From positions 1,426,001-1,490,000 of the forward strand of contig NZ_CP022412.2 of the NCBI RefSeq assembly GCF_002222615.2: 64,000 nt of DNA, read 5' to 3'. The DNA is from Bacteroides caccae. Its GTDB lineage: Bacteria; Bacteroidota; Bacteroidia; Bacteroidales; Bacteroidaceae. Within the stretch, counting starts at the first letter, position 1. Each line of letters starts with the position of its first letter. A model generated the notes under the pieces. It saw only the letters and a list, made by a program, of their open reading frames with translations. It made no database searches and was not told where the DNA came from. Below, one piece after another: positions 46,973-55,893 of this stretch. Made by a program: the position numbers and the translations under genes.

Positions 46973-48355
46973 TTATTTGATATAGTATGTGCTAAAATTG
47001 ATAATGTCAGGCAATGCAACAGACTCGGGAATGGTTAGTCTTAATGCGCTTGCTTCTATCGGATCAAACTTCTCAATACGTTTATGCCCTACGGATTCTC
47101 CGGAACAGACAGGCTGCCATTTCCCATTAACTTTTGCTTCTATCTTATATTGACGGATACGTTCTCCGTTTTTTATATTTTCCTGAATAATGCAGTAATT
47201 TACAGTTTGCTTCTTCCCGAGATTCAAAGTCAGGCTCTTTTTTTTCCCTAAAGTTTTCGCTATGGGGGAAGAAAAACGACGGTTTATTTCATCTCCCATT
47301 TCTTTCAGTCGTTGCGTATCTCCTATGGGAATCAATCCGGTCGGATCAGGCGTTAATCCGAGGATGAGAGTTGCATTTCTTCCTACTGATTTCTCGTATT
47401 TGTCCATTAGTGCATCCAATGGGTAGATGTTATTTTCATCATCCGGTTCCCAAAACCATTCGTGACGCCCGTTTGCTCCACGTAATGGAGTATCTGCCAT
47501 AGCCGGTACCCAATATTTGCCGTCTTTATCGCCGTGTTTTAATAGTATGTTGTGGTTACGTGCGGGTTCGGTAGCATTACTGTGGCTGTATGGGTAGGGG
47601 AAGGTAGACCAACAAGGGTACTCTACTGTACCTGTTTCCGAACCACCCCAACGAAAGTCTGCGCGGTCAACGTTGTGATAAAAAAGACAGTCGGGCTGAT
47701 ATTTATTCACAATAGGTTCTACGTTAGGACCGTCACGGCGTGGATTATCAGCTCCGCCGTCAAACCATATCATATAGAGATCACCATAACGTGTACATAG
47801 CTCTGTTACCATGTTCTCGCACAAGCGTTTATACCACGCCTGGCGGTTACGGGCAAATTCTCCTTCGCCTTCAGCTTTGAAGTTATGGATACCCAACAGA
47901 GAATTCCAACGGATACCTATATAAATGCCCGGTTGAAGGCCGTATTTATGGCAGGAATTTACAAAATCGCGAACTATATCTCCTTTGCCGTCTTTCCACT
48001 TGACAGCTTTCAGGCAATACGGATTGACATCACTTTGCCAAAGTCCGAATCCGGTTTCGTGGGTGGCTGTGAGTACGGCAAATTTGCATCCGGCAGCTTT
48101 GGCTGCTTGTACCCATTGATCAGTATTGAGTTCGGTTGGATTAAAAATGTTATAATCTTCAATGGGGGTGATGCGGTTATTGCCTTGTCCGTAGCGGATA
48201 CCATCGAATACATGCAAGTCGTAATGAAAGACTGCTCCCATTTCGGCTTCATGCCATTTCAGTTGATGAGGCTTGGGGACAGGAATACTCTGCTGTTGCG
48301 CAAAACTACAAATTGAATAGAGGATAGAAAGGCATATAAAATTAAACTTCTTCAT
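46973..48355 (-). CDS. Alpha-L-fucosidase, GH29
   Basis: A protein of about 460 residues that releases terminal fucose with retention. The start at 48355 is chosen because MKKFNFICLSILYSICSFAQ is a clean signal peptide; an in-frame extension to 48451 would run through the palindromic promoter region. GH29 features are WHEAEMGAVFHYDLHVFDG near 28, AKYAVLTATHE-like KFAVLTATHETGFGLWQSD, and the nucleophile aspartate in YMIWFDGGADNP near 215. A C-terminal F5/8-type segment follows. It is upstream of, and probably co-transcribed with, the sulfatase. Confidence 0.92.
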   Translation of the reverse strand: MKKFNFICLSILYSICSFAQQQSIPVPKPHQLKWHEAEMGAVFHYDLHVFDGIRYGQGNNRITPIEDYNIFNPTELNTDQWVQAAKAAGCKFAVLTATHETGFGLWQSDVNPYCLKAVKWKDGKGDIVRDFVNSCHKYGLQPGIYIGIRWNSLLGIHNFKAEGEGEFARNRQAWYKRLCENMVTELCTRYGDLYMIWFDGGADNPRRDGPNVEPIVNKYQPDCLFYHNVDRADFRWGGSETGTVEYPCWSTFPYPYSHSNATEPARNHNILLKHGDKDGKYWVPAMADTPLRGANGRHEWFWEPDDENNIYPLDALMDKYEKSVGRNATLILGLTPDPTGLIPIGDTQRLKEMGDEINRRFSSPIAKTLGKKKSLTLNLGKKQTVNYCIIQENIKNGERIRQYKIEAKVNGKWQPVCSGESVGHKRIEKFDPIEASALRLTIPESVALPDIINFSTYYIK

Positions 48356-48416
48356 AATATTGATTTGTATGGTGTTAATGTTTATGCAATGGCGCGATAA
48401 TATTCGTAAGGCTTTT

Positions 48417-48454
48417 ATATTGCAAAAGTACACAAATGTGTGCTTTTGCAATAT
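48417..48454 (-). promoter_or_regulatory. Long palindrome overlapping the fucosidase promoter
   Basis: ATATTGCAAAAGTACACA and TGTGTGCTTTTGCAATAT form 18-base arms with one mismatch and a two-base centre. The minus-strand -7 box TACTTTTG (48423-48430) lies inside it. It is a strong operator candidate for the fucosidase-sulfatase operon. Confidence 0.65.
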
Positions 48455-48527
48455 GTCATTTCTTTCAATTTACGTATGTGTTTCATTCAATCGTTGTTTT
48501 GTGTGTTGTCTGAGGCTGACTTGAATG

Positions 48528-49898
48528 CTATAAATCAATGTTGTATAGCTTCAGTTTATTATATAACGTCTTCCGGTCAATATTCAACAGTTGTGCTGCC
48601 TTACTTTTATTATTCCCGGTTTGGCGTAATGCTTCCAATATATGTTCTTTTTCCGTCTCCTCATTGCGTAATGACATGCTTGTGGTACAAGTTGTAGTAG
48701 TATCCAGTAAGTCAGTACCTAATTCGAGCAATGTAATAAAACTGCCTTGCGCCAGTAAGGTTGCCCTTTTCACGATATTCTTCATTTGACGCAGGTTTCC
48801 CGGCCAATGATAACTCAATAAAGCTTGTGACGCTTTTGCGTCGAAACCAATCAGATGCTTGTCCAATTCCTTGTTTGCCTGATCAAGGAAGAAGTTGGCG
48901 AATAGCAGGATATCTTCTTTCCGTTCTTTCAAGTCAGGCATTCGCAGGGTAAATTCATTGATGCGATGATAAAGGTCTTCGCGAAATGTTCCCTTTTCGA
49001 TTCCTTGTTCCAGATTTTCGTTGGTGGCCGATACCAGGCGGATATCCACGGATATTTCTTGTGTAGAACCGACCGGACGTATTTTTCTCTCTTGCAGGGC
49101 GCGGAGTAGTTGTATCTGCACCTCGTAGCTGAGATTTCCGATTTCATCCAGAAAGATAGTGCCACCGTTGGCTGCAACGAAAGCTCCCGTTTTATCCGTC
49201 AATGCTCCCGTAAACGAGCCTTTTACATGACCAAAGAATTCGGAGGCTGCCAATTCCTTAGGTATCGAACCGCAGTCTACGGCAATGAACGGTTTGTCGC
49301 TACGTTTGCTAAGTTGATGAATACGGTGTGCCACATATTCTTTACCTGTTCCGCTAGAACCGTTGATGAGTACGGACATATTAGTAGGAGCTACCAGGCC
49401 TACATAATTGTAGAGTTGCTTGGCAGCATCACTTTCTCCTTCCAGATAGGCACGACGAGTTTCTGTTGTCTCTTTGGATGAGGCGGGAGAGACTTTTTTC
49501 GAAGACATCTTGGCTGCGGAATGAGCTGTTGGCGTTCTCTCTGTTTGTAGAGCTTCTGATATTTTCTTTAATAATTCTTCCGGGTTGACAGGTTTTGCGA
49601 TATAATCCCGTGCACCAAGTTTCATGGCCAATACCGCTGATTGAATATCCGCATAACCGGTCATGATAATCAGGGGAATATCCAGTCCCCGGTCATTCAT
49701 CCATTTCAGCAAATCAATGCCTTCGTAATCGGGTAATCGTAAATCGGATAATACCAAGTCAACAGTCTGGCTTTCGATATGCTTTCGGGCACGTGCTATA
49801 TTACTCACTGATGATACTTCAAATCCTTTTTTGCCTAACCAGGTTTTGAGCATCATTCCAAAAGTTATATCATCTTCGACTATTAATATGGCTTTCAT
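48528..49898 (-). CDS. Sigma-54-dependent response regulator (NtrC family)
   Basis: A 456-residue activator. Residues 1-120 form a receiver with phospho-acceptor aspartate 52 (LVLSDLRLPDYEG) and switch lysine in DYIAKPVNPEE. A linker follows, then an AAA+ domain with Walker A INGSSGTGKEYVAHRIH, the sigma-54-contacting loop GSFTGAL and Walker B GGTIFLDEIGN. The C-terminal Fis-type helix-turn-helix is NKSKAAQLLNIDRKTLYNKL. It should drive sigma-54 promoters once phosphorylated. No kinase is adjacent; the hybrid kinase at 53440 is a possible partner. Confidence 0.93.
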   Translation of the reverse strand: MKAILIVEDDITFGMMLKTWLGKKGFEVSSVSNIARARKHIESQTVDLVLSDLRLPDYEGIDLLKWMNDRGLDIPLIIMTGYADIQSAVLAMKLGARDYIAKPVNPEELLKKISEALQTERTPTAHSAAKMSSKKVSPASSKETTETRRAYLEGESDAAKQLYNYVGLVAPTNMSVLINGSSGTGKEYVAHRIHQLSKRSDKPFIAVDCGSIPKELAASEFFGHVKGSFTGALTDKTGAFVAANGGTIFLDEIGNLSYEVQIQLLRALQERKIRPVGSTQEISVDIRLVSATNENLEQGIEKGTFREDLYHRINEFTLRMPDLKERKEDILLFANFFLDQANKELDKHLIGFDAKASQALLSYHWPGNLRQMKNIVKRATLLAQGSFITLLELGTDLLDTTTTCTTSMSLRNEETEKEHILEALRQTGNNKSKAAQLLNIDRKTLYNKLKLYNIDL

Positions 49899-49926
49899 TG
49901 TGTCAGGTTTTGATTCTTTTAAGTCA

Positions 49927-49963
49927 CAAAGGTAAGATGATTTAGGCGAAAGTGGTATATTTG
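49927..49963. promoter_or_regulatory. Divergent promoter boxes
   Basis: Minus-strand TACCTTTG (49927-49934) serves the NtrC-type gene, and plus-strand TATATTTG (49956-49963) serves the cyclophilin gene. They are only 21 bases apart, so the two transcripts share a control region. Confidence 0.6.
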
Positions 49964-49988
49964 CAAACTTAAATTAAATAAAAGCGTT

Positions 49989-50828
49989 ATGAAAAAGATT
50001 ACATTGATATTATTAACTATATCGTTTTGCGGACTTACTGCCTGCAAAACCGGAACAAAAAAAGGAGGAGACATGGATAAAGAGACATTGGTAAAGATTG
50101 AAACAACAGCCGGAGACATCAAAGTGAAGTTGTATAATGAGACACCCAAGCATCGTGATAATTTTATCAAACTGGTGAAAGACGGAGTATATGAAGGAAC
50201 ATTATTTCATCGTGTCATCAAAGATTTTATGATTCAAGCTGGTGACCCGGATTCAAAGAATGCGCCGAAAGGGAAGATGTTGGGTGCCGGTGATGTCGGC
50301 TACACCGTACCGGCAGAATTTGTATATCCGAAGTATTTCCATAAGAAAGGAGCGTTGTCTGCAGCCCGTCAGGGAGACAATGTGAATCCGAAAAAAGAAT
50401 CTTCCGGTTGTCAGTTCTATATCGTAACGGGTAAGGTTTACAATGATTCTACACTGTTGGGTATGGAAAGCCAGATGAATGAAAATAAGATCAATGTCAT
50501 TTTCAATAAATTGGCGCAGAAACACATGAAAGAAATCTATAAGATGCGTAAGGCGAATGACGAAAACGGGCTTTATGACTTGCAGGAGAAATTGTTTGCG
50601 GAAGCACAGGAATTGTCGGCAAAAGAACCGGAATTCCATTTTACGCCGGAGCAGATAGAAGCATATACTACTGTGGGTGGTACTCCACATCTGGATGGCG
50701 AATATACAGTATTCGGCGAAGTAGTGGAGGGTATGGACGTCGTAGATAAAATCCAGAAGGTGAAGACGGACCGTAGCGACCGTCCCGAAGAAGATGTGAA
50801 GATAATAAAAGCGACTATACTTGACTAA
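49989..50828 (+). CDS. Cyclophilin-type peptidyl-prolyl isomerase lipoprotein
   Basis: A 279-residue lipoprotein (CGLTAC lipobox, cysteine 19) with a cyclophilin domain that catalyses proline cis-trans isomerisation in exported proteins. Signatures are GDIKVKLYNETPKHRDNFIK near 43, GTLFHRVIKDFMIQAGDP near 77-94, ESSGCQFYIVTGKVY near 137, and TPHLDGEYTVFGEVVEGMDV near 232. A helical insertion of about 70 residues (roughly 155-225) lies within the fold and is absent from minimal cyclophilins. It starts a plus-strand operon with the M16 peptidase and the MATE gene. Confidence 0.93.
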   Translation: MKKITLILLTISFCGLTACKTGTKKGGDMDKETLVKIETTAGDIKVKLYNETPKHRDNFIKLVKDGVYEGTLFHRVIKDFMIQAGDPDSKNAPKGKMLGAGDVGYTVPAEFVYPKYFHKKGALSAARQGDNVNPKKESSGCQFYIVTGKVYNDSTLLGMESQMNENKINVIFNKLAQKHMKEIYKMRKANDENGLYDLQEKLFAEAQELSAKEPEFHFTPEQIEAYTTVGGTPHLDGEYTVFGEVVEGMDVVDKIQKVKTDRSDRPEEDVKIIKATILD

Positions 50829-50833
50829 ATGAT

Positions 50834-52066
50834 ATGAAAATCAATAGGCACATTCTTGACAACGGGTTGCGGCTGGTACATTCGCGGGACGAAAGTACAC
50901 AGATGGTGGCTCTAAATATATTATATAATGTGGGAGCTCGTGACGAACATCCCGAACATACCGGCTTCGCACATCTGTTTGAACACTTGATGTTCGGTGG
51001 ATCGGTAAATATCCCCGATTATGATATGCCGCTTCAGCTAGCGGGTGGAGAGAATAATGCCTGGACGAACAATGATATCACCAATTACTACCTCACTGTG
51101 CCCCGGCAGAATGTGGAAACCGGCTTCTGGTTGGAGTCCGACCGTATGTTGAGCCTTGATTTCAGCGAACGGAGTCTGGAAGTACAGCGAGGGGTAGTAA
51201 TGGAAGAATTCAAGCAACGCTGTCTGAACCAGCCTTATGGAGATGTGGGGCATCTTTTGCGCCCGTTGGCTTATCAGAAACATCCTTATCAATGGCCGAC
51301 TATCGGAAAAGACCTGTCGCATGTCGCTAATGCAACATTAGAAGAGGTGAAAGCATTCTTTTTCCGTTTTTATGCTCCTAACAATGCGATACTGGCGGTG
51401 ACCGGGAATATCTCTTTTGAGGAAGCAGTGGAATTGACGGAGAAATGGTTCGGATCTGTTCCCCGTCGGGAAGTTCCTGTACGGAATCTGCCACAGGAGC
51501 CGGAACAGACGGAAGAACGCAGGCTGACGGTAGAGAGAAATGTACCTCTTGATTCTCTGTTCATGGCTTATCACATGTGCGATCATCGTCACCCGGATTA
51601 TTATGTGTTCGATATACTGTCGGATGTATTGAGTAACGGGCGTTCCAGTCGATTGAACCAACATCTGGTACAGGAAAAACAGCTATTCTCGAGCATTGAT
51701 GCTTACATCTCAGGTAGTGTGGATGCAGGCTTGTTTCACATTGCCGGAAAACCTTCGGCGGGAGTTAGCCTCGAACTGGCGGAAGCGGCAGTGCGCGACG
51801 AACTCGATCGCCTGCAACAAGAATTGGTTGACGGACAGGAATTGGAGAAGGTGAAAAATAAGTTTGAGTCTACCCAGATATTCGGTAATATAAATTATTT
51901 GAATGTGGCTACCAATCTTGCCTGGTTCGAATTGCTCGGTAAAGCGGAAGATTTGGAGAAAGAAGTAGAACGTTATCGCTCTGTCACTGCTATGCAGTTG
52001 CGGGAAGTCGCTCAATCGGCTTTTCGGAAAGAGAACGGAGTTGTACTCTATTATAAAAGTAAATGA
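50834..52066 (+). CDS. M16 family zinc peptidase
   Basis: A 410-residue peptidase of the pitrilysin/insulinase family. The inverted zinc motif HLFEH is at residues 47-51 with the downstream glutamate in the RGVVMEEFKQR region near 119-129. NAILAVTGNISFEEAVELTE near 190 is another family signature. It has the two-half M16 architecture without a signal peptide, so it is probably cytoplasmic. Its stop overlaps the MATE start by four bases. The natural substrate is unknown. Confidence 0.92.
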   Translation: MKINRHILDNGLRLVHSRDESTQMVALNILYNVGARDEHPEHTGFAHLFEHLMFGGSVNIPDYDMPLQLAGGENNAWTNNDITNYYLTVPRQNVETGFWLESDRMLSLDFSERSLEVQRGVVMEEFKQRCLNQPYGDVGHLLRPLAYQKHPYQWPTIGKDLSHVANATLEEVKAFFFRFYAPNNAILAVTGNISFEEAVELTEKWFGSVPRREVPVRNLPQEPEQTEERRLTVERNVPLDSLFMAYHMCDHRHPDYYVFDILSDVLSNGRSSRLNQHLVQEKQLFSSIDAYISGSVDAGLFHIAGKPSAGVSLELAEAAVRDELDRLQQELVDGQELEKVKNKFESTQIFGNINYLNVATNLAWFELLGKAEDLEKEVERYRSVTAMQLREVAQSAFRKENGVVLYYKSK

Positions 52067-53421
52067 GAAATATATATAGAACATACAGAGAGCATTATAA
52101 AGCATTATTTTTTCTTGGTTTACCTATCGTTATCGGACAAATAGGAGTGATCGTGCTCGGGTTTGCCGATACCCTGATGATTGGACATCATAGTACGGTA
52201 GAATTGGGAGCAGCTTCTTTTGTAAATAACGTGTTCAATTTGGCTATCATTTTCAGTACCGGTTTTTCATACGGGCTAACTCCTGTTGTGGGAGGTCTAT
52301 ATGGAACACATCAGTTTGCACCTGCCGGACAGGCATTGCGTAATAGTTTGTTAGCGAATCTGATGGTCGCGTTATTATTGACGCTTTGTATGACTGTTCT
52401 TTATCTGAATATAGAGAATCTTGGCCAGCCGGAAGAACTGATTCCTTTGATTAAGCCTTATTATTTGGTGCTGCTGGCTTCATTGGTGTTTGTTATGCTT
52501 TTCAATGGATTCAAGCAGTTTACGGATGGAATCACGGATACCAAGACGGCCATGTGGATACTCTTGGGAGGAAATGTATTGAATATCATAGGAAATTATC
52601 TTTTGATTTACGGAAAGTTAGGTTTGCCCGAGTTGGGATTGTTGGGAGCCGGTATCAGCACATTGTTTTCGCGTATTATGATGGTGCTCGTGTTTATCAT
52701 TATCTTCTTGCGTAGTTCTCGTTTTATCCGTTACAAAGTTGGCTTCTTCCGTTTGGGGTGGTCACGGGCTATATTCGGTCGGTTGAACGGACTTGGTTGG
52801 CCGGTTGCTTTTCAAATGGGAATGGAAACAGCTTCTTTTAGTCTGAGTGCCATAATGATAGGTTGGTTGGGGACCATTGCACTGGCTTCGCATCAGGTTA
52901 TGTTGGCTATTTCACAGTTTACGTTTATGATGTATTATGGCATGGGAGCTGCCGTAGCTGTTCGTGTCAGCAACTTCAAAGGTCAGAACGATATTTTGAA
53001 CGTTCGTCGTTCGGCCTATGCCGGTTTTCATCTGATGATGACATTGGGCGTAGTGCTTTCTTTTATTGTCTTTCTTTGCCGTAACTATTTAGGAGGTTGG
53101 TTTACCGACAGTCCTGAGGTGGCGGCTATGGTAACTTCTCTCATTTTTCCTTTCCTCGTTTATCAGTTCGGGGACGGGTTACAGATTACTTTTGCTAATG
53201 CCTTGCGTGGCATTTCGGATGTAAAACTGATGATGCTCATCGCCTTTATCGCTTACTTTATCATCTCACTTCCCGTAGGTTATTTCTGCGGCTTCGTAAT
53301 GGGCTGGGGGGTGGTAGGTGTCTGGATGGCGTTCCCTTTCGGTCTGACAAGTGCAGGATTAATGCTTTGGTGGCGTTTTCATTACATGACGAAACTCCCC
53401 ACTCCCCAAGTGAATACTTGA
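52063..53421 (+). CDS. MATE family efflux transporter
   Basis: A 452-residue inner-membrane protein with about twelve hydrophobic segments. It begins LFFLGLPIVIGQIGVIVLGF followed by ADTLMIGHHS, the typical first helix and loop of MATE transporters. The second half repeats the pattern (GWPVAFQMGMETASFSLSAI). Family members export drugs or metabolites using sodium or proton gradients; the substrate cannot be named. It is translationally coupled to the M16 peptidase and 18 bases upstream of the hybrid kinase. Confidence 0.93.
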   Translation: MRNIYRTYREHYKALFFLGLPIVIGQIGVIVLGFADTLMIGHHSTVELGAASFVNNVFNLAIIFSTGFSYGLTPVVGGLYGTHQFAPAGQALRNSLLANLMVALLLTLCMTVLYLNIENLGQPEELIPLIKPYYLVLLASLVFVMLFNGFKQFTDGITDTKTAMWILLGGNVLNIIGNYLLIYGKLGLPELGLLGAGISTLFSRIMMVLVFIIIFLRSSRFIRYKVGFFRLGWSRAIFGRLNGLGWPVAFQMGMETASFSLSAIMIGWLGTIALASHQVMLAISQFTFMMYYGMGAAVAVRVSNFKGQNDILNVRRSAYAGFHLMMTLGVVLSFIVFLCRNYLGGWFTDSPEVAAMVTSLIFPFLVYQFGDGLQITFANALRGISDVKLMMLIAFIAYFIISLPVGYFCGFVMGWGVVGVWMAFPFGLTSAGLMLWWRFHYMTKLPTPQVNT

Positions 53422-53439
53422 TACTTAAAACTTTACCGT

Positions 53440-55731
53440 ATGGCTTCCTATCGTTCCACAAAGTTGAAAGTAACAATCGGTTATACGTTATTACTTGCAA
53501 TTCTTCTTTTTTCTCTGGTATTTGTACATCGCGAAATGGAGACATTGTCGGCTGCCGATGACCAGGAGAATCTGCGGACAGACAGCCTGTTGACCCTGCT
53601 GCACGAGAAAGACCGGAATACGATACAGATGCTCCGGGTATTGAGCGAAGCGAATGACAGCTTACTTTCCGCTTCGGAGATTGAAGAAATAATTTCCGAA
53701 CAAGATTCTGTCATTACTCAGCAACGGGTACAACACCGAGTTATCACTAAACGGGATTCTTTACTGACTACGCCTAAGAAGAAAGGTTTCTTTAAGAGAT
53801 TGGCAGAAGTGTTTGTCCCAACTAAACAAGACAGTGCCGTGCTTGTTAATACCTCCATGGAGGTTGCTACGGATACTATTCTGGAACCGACCACTTCTAA
53901 AGATTCCCTTCAGCAAAAGATTCGTATGGCTACAGAGGAAAAACGGTTGCAGCGGCGAAAAACAATCCGGCGGACTAGTACAAAATATCAGCGTATGAAT
54001 TCGCAGTTGACAGCAAGAATGGATAGCCTGATAAAACAATACGAGGAGGAAATGACCTTGCGTGCCCGCCAGGATGCAGAAATGCAACAGGAGGTAAGAA
54101 TGCGTTCAGCACGCACCATTGGTGGAATAGCTATCGGAGCAGTGCTGCTCTCTGTCTTTTTCCTGATTTTGATAGTGCGTGACATATCCCGCAGCAATCG
54201 TTACCGCCGGCAATTGGAAGAAGCTAATAAACGGGCGGAAGACCTGCTTATTGCCCGTGAAAAGCTGATGCTCGCCATTACTCACGACTTTAAAGCACCG
54301 TTAGGCTCTATTATGGGATATACCGAATTACTTTCCCGACTGACGGAGGACGAACGGCAGCGCTTCTATCTTGACAATATGAAAAGTTCTTCGGAACATC
54401 TTTTGAAATTGGTCAGCGACTTGCTCGACTTTCATCGGCTCGACCTTAATAAAGCGGAAGTGAACCGCGTCACCTTCAATCCTTCGCAGTTATTCGAAGA
54501 AATCCATGTTAGCTTCGAACCATTGACAGCCGCCAAAGGATTAACCTTGCAATGCCATGTCGCTCAGGAATTAAATGGGAGATACATCAGCGACCCTTTA
54601 CGGCTCCGGCAGATAGTGAATAATCTTTTGTCTAACGCAGTGAAGTTTACTCCGAAAGGCGAGATTGCATTAACGGCTAAATATGATTCTTCCAAGCTGA
54701 CGATAGCGATTTCGGATACCGGAAAAGGTATGGCTACGGAAGACCGCGAACGGATTTTTCAGGAATTTACCCGTTTATCCGGTGCACAAGGAGAAGAAGG
54801 CTTCGGCTTGGGATTGTCTATTGTGAAGAAGTTGGTTGTTTTGCTTGAAGGTACGATTGATGTGCAGAGTAAGCTGGGGGAGGGAAGTTGCTTCACAGTC
54901 ATTCTCCCTCTTTATCCGGTGGGAAAATCTGTGTCCGAAAGGGCATTGGAAGAAAAAACAATTTCGGCAGAAGACCCTGTCACGCTTCCACCGATGAAAG
55001 TGATACGTGTACTGTTGATTGATGATGATAAAATTCAATTAAGCTTGACGGCAGCCATGTTAAAGCAACATGGAATTGACGCCGTTTGTTGTGAGCAACT
55101 GGAGGAGTTGATAGAACAGCTCCGTACCTCTGTTTTCGATGTATTGCTGACTGATATACAAATGCCTGCTATTAATGGCTTTGATTTGGTAAAACTCTTG
55201 CGCGCTTCCAATATTCCGCAGGCAAAGACAATTCCTGTGATTGCCGTAACTGCCCGCAGTGAAATGGATATAGATGCTTTACAAGAACACGGTTTTGCCG
55301 GTTGCCTGCACAAACCTTTTACGGTGAAAGAACTATTGCTCACAGTCAACGAAGGACAGCTTGCCGCTGACGAAGCACACATTACTGAGGATATGCAGAC
55401 TGTAAGTTCCTTGAACTTTTCTGCATTAACAGCCTTTTCTGAAGACGATGCTGATGCCGCACATTCCATTATTCAGACCTTTATCGAAGAAACCGGAAAG
55501 AATGCCGATCGGATGCAACAAGCATTGGCAGGCAAGGAGGTGGACGGAATAGCGGCTATGGCTCACAAACTACTTCCGCTTTTCACTTTAATCGGGGCAA
55601 TGGAAGCTGTGCCTTTATTGAACTGGCTGGAAACACAACGTGGGCAATGTTTTTCAGAGGAGATAGGTGAAAAAACGGCTTGTGTACTTCTGGAGATTCA
55701 GAAGGTTCTGGAAGAAGCTCGTAAGGTATAA
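53440..55731 (+). CDS. Hybrid sensor histidine kinase with receiver and HPt domains
   Basis: A 763-residue membrane kinase. Two membrane segments (about 10-28 and 228-246) flank a helical periplasmic sensor of 200 residues with coiled-coil character. The phospho-acceptor histidine 282 is in LAITHDFKAPLGSIMGY. The ATPase domain has NNLLSNAVKFTPKG and GFGLGLSIVKKLV. A receiver follows with aspartate 572 (LLTDIQMPAINGFD), then an HPt domain with histidine 709 (MAHKLLPLFTLIGAM). A full phosphorelay with no attached output means a separate regulator must receive the phosphate. The NtrC-type protein at 48528 is the nearest candidate. Confidence 0.92.
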   Translation: MASYRSTKLKVTIGYTLLLAILLFSLVFVHREMETLSAADDQENLRTDSLLTLLHEKDRNTIQMLRVLSEANDSLLSASEIEEIISEQDSVITQQRVQHRVITKRDSLLTTPKKKGFFKRLAEVFVPTKQDSAVLVNTSMEVATDTILEPTTSKDSLQQKIRMATEEKRLQRRKTIRRTSTKYQRMNSQLTARMDSLIKQYEEEMTLRARQDAEMQQEVRMRSARTIGGIAIGAVLLSVFFLILIVRDISRSNRYRRQLEEANKRAEDLLIAREKLMLAITHDFKAPLGSIMGYTELLSRLTEDERQRFYLDNMKSSSEHLLKLVSDLLDFHRLDLNKAEVNRVTFNPSQLFEEIHVSFEPLTAAKGLTLQCHVAQELNGRYISDPLRLRQIVNNLLSNAVKFTPKGEIALTAKYDSSKLTIAISDTGKGMATEDRERIFQEFTRLSGAQGEEGFGLGLSIVKKLVVLLEGTIDVQSKLGEGSCFTVILPLYPVGKSVSERALEEKTISAEDPVTLPPMKVIRVLLIDDDKIQLSLTAAMLKQHGIDAVCCEQLEELIEQLRTSVFDVLLTDIQMPAINGFDLVKLLRASNIPQAKTIPVIAVTARSEMDIDALQEHGFAGCLHKPFTVKELLLTVNEGQLAADEAHITEDMQTVSSLNFSALTAFSEDDADAAHSIIQTFIEETGKNADRMQQALAGKEVDGIAAMAHKLLPLFTLIGAMEAVPLLNWLETQRGQCFSEEIGEKTACVLLEIQKVLEEARKV

Positions 55732-55893
55732 GTAGCTTGAAGTAGTGACAAGAGCTCCGGTAAAGAAGGTGAAGAAAGAAAACCATAATGCTTGTATTTC
55801 TTTTGTGATTGAACATTTTGCTCCTAACGTCAACCTTTTTTCAGAATTAATTGTTTACTTTGTGTCACCTTTTAATACACTGGCACATTTTAC

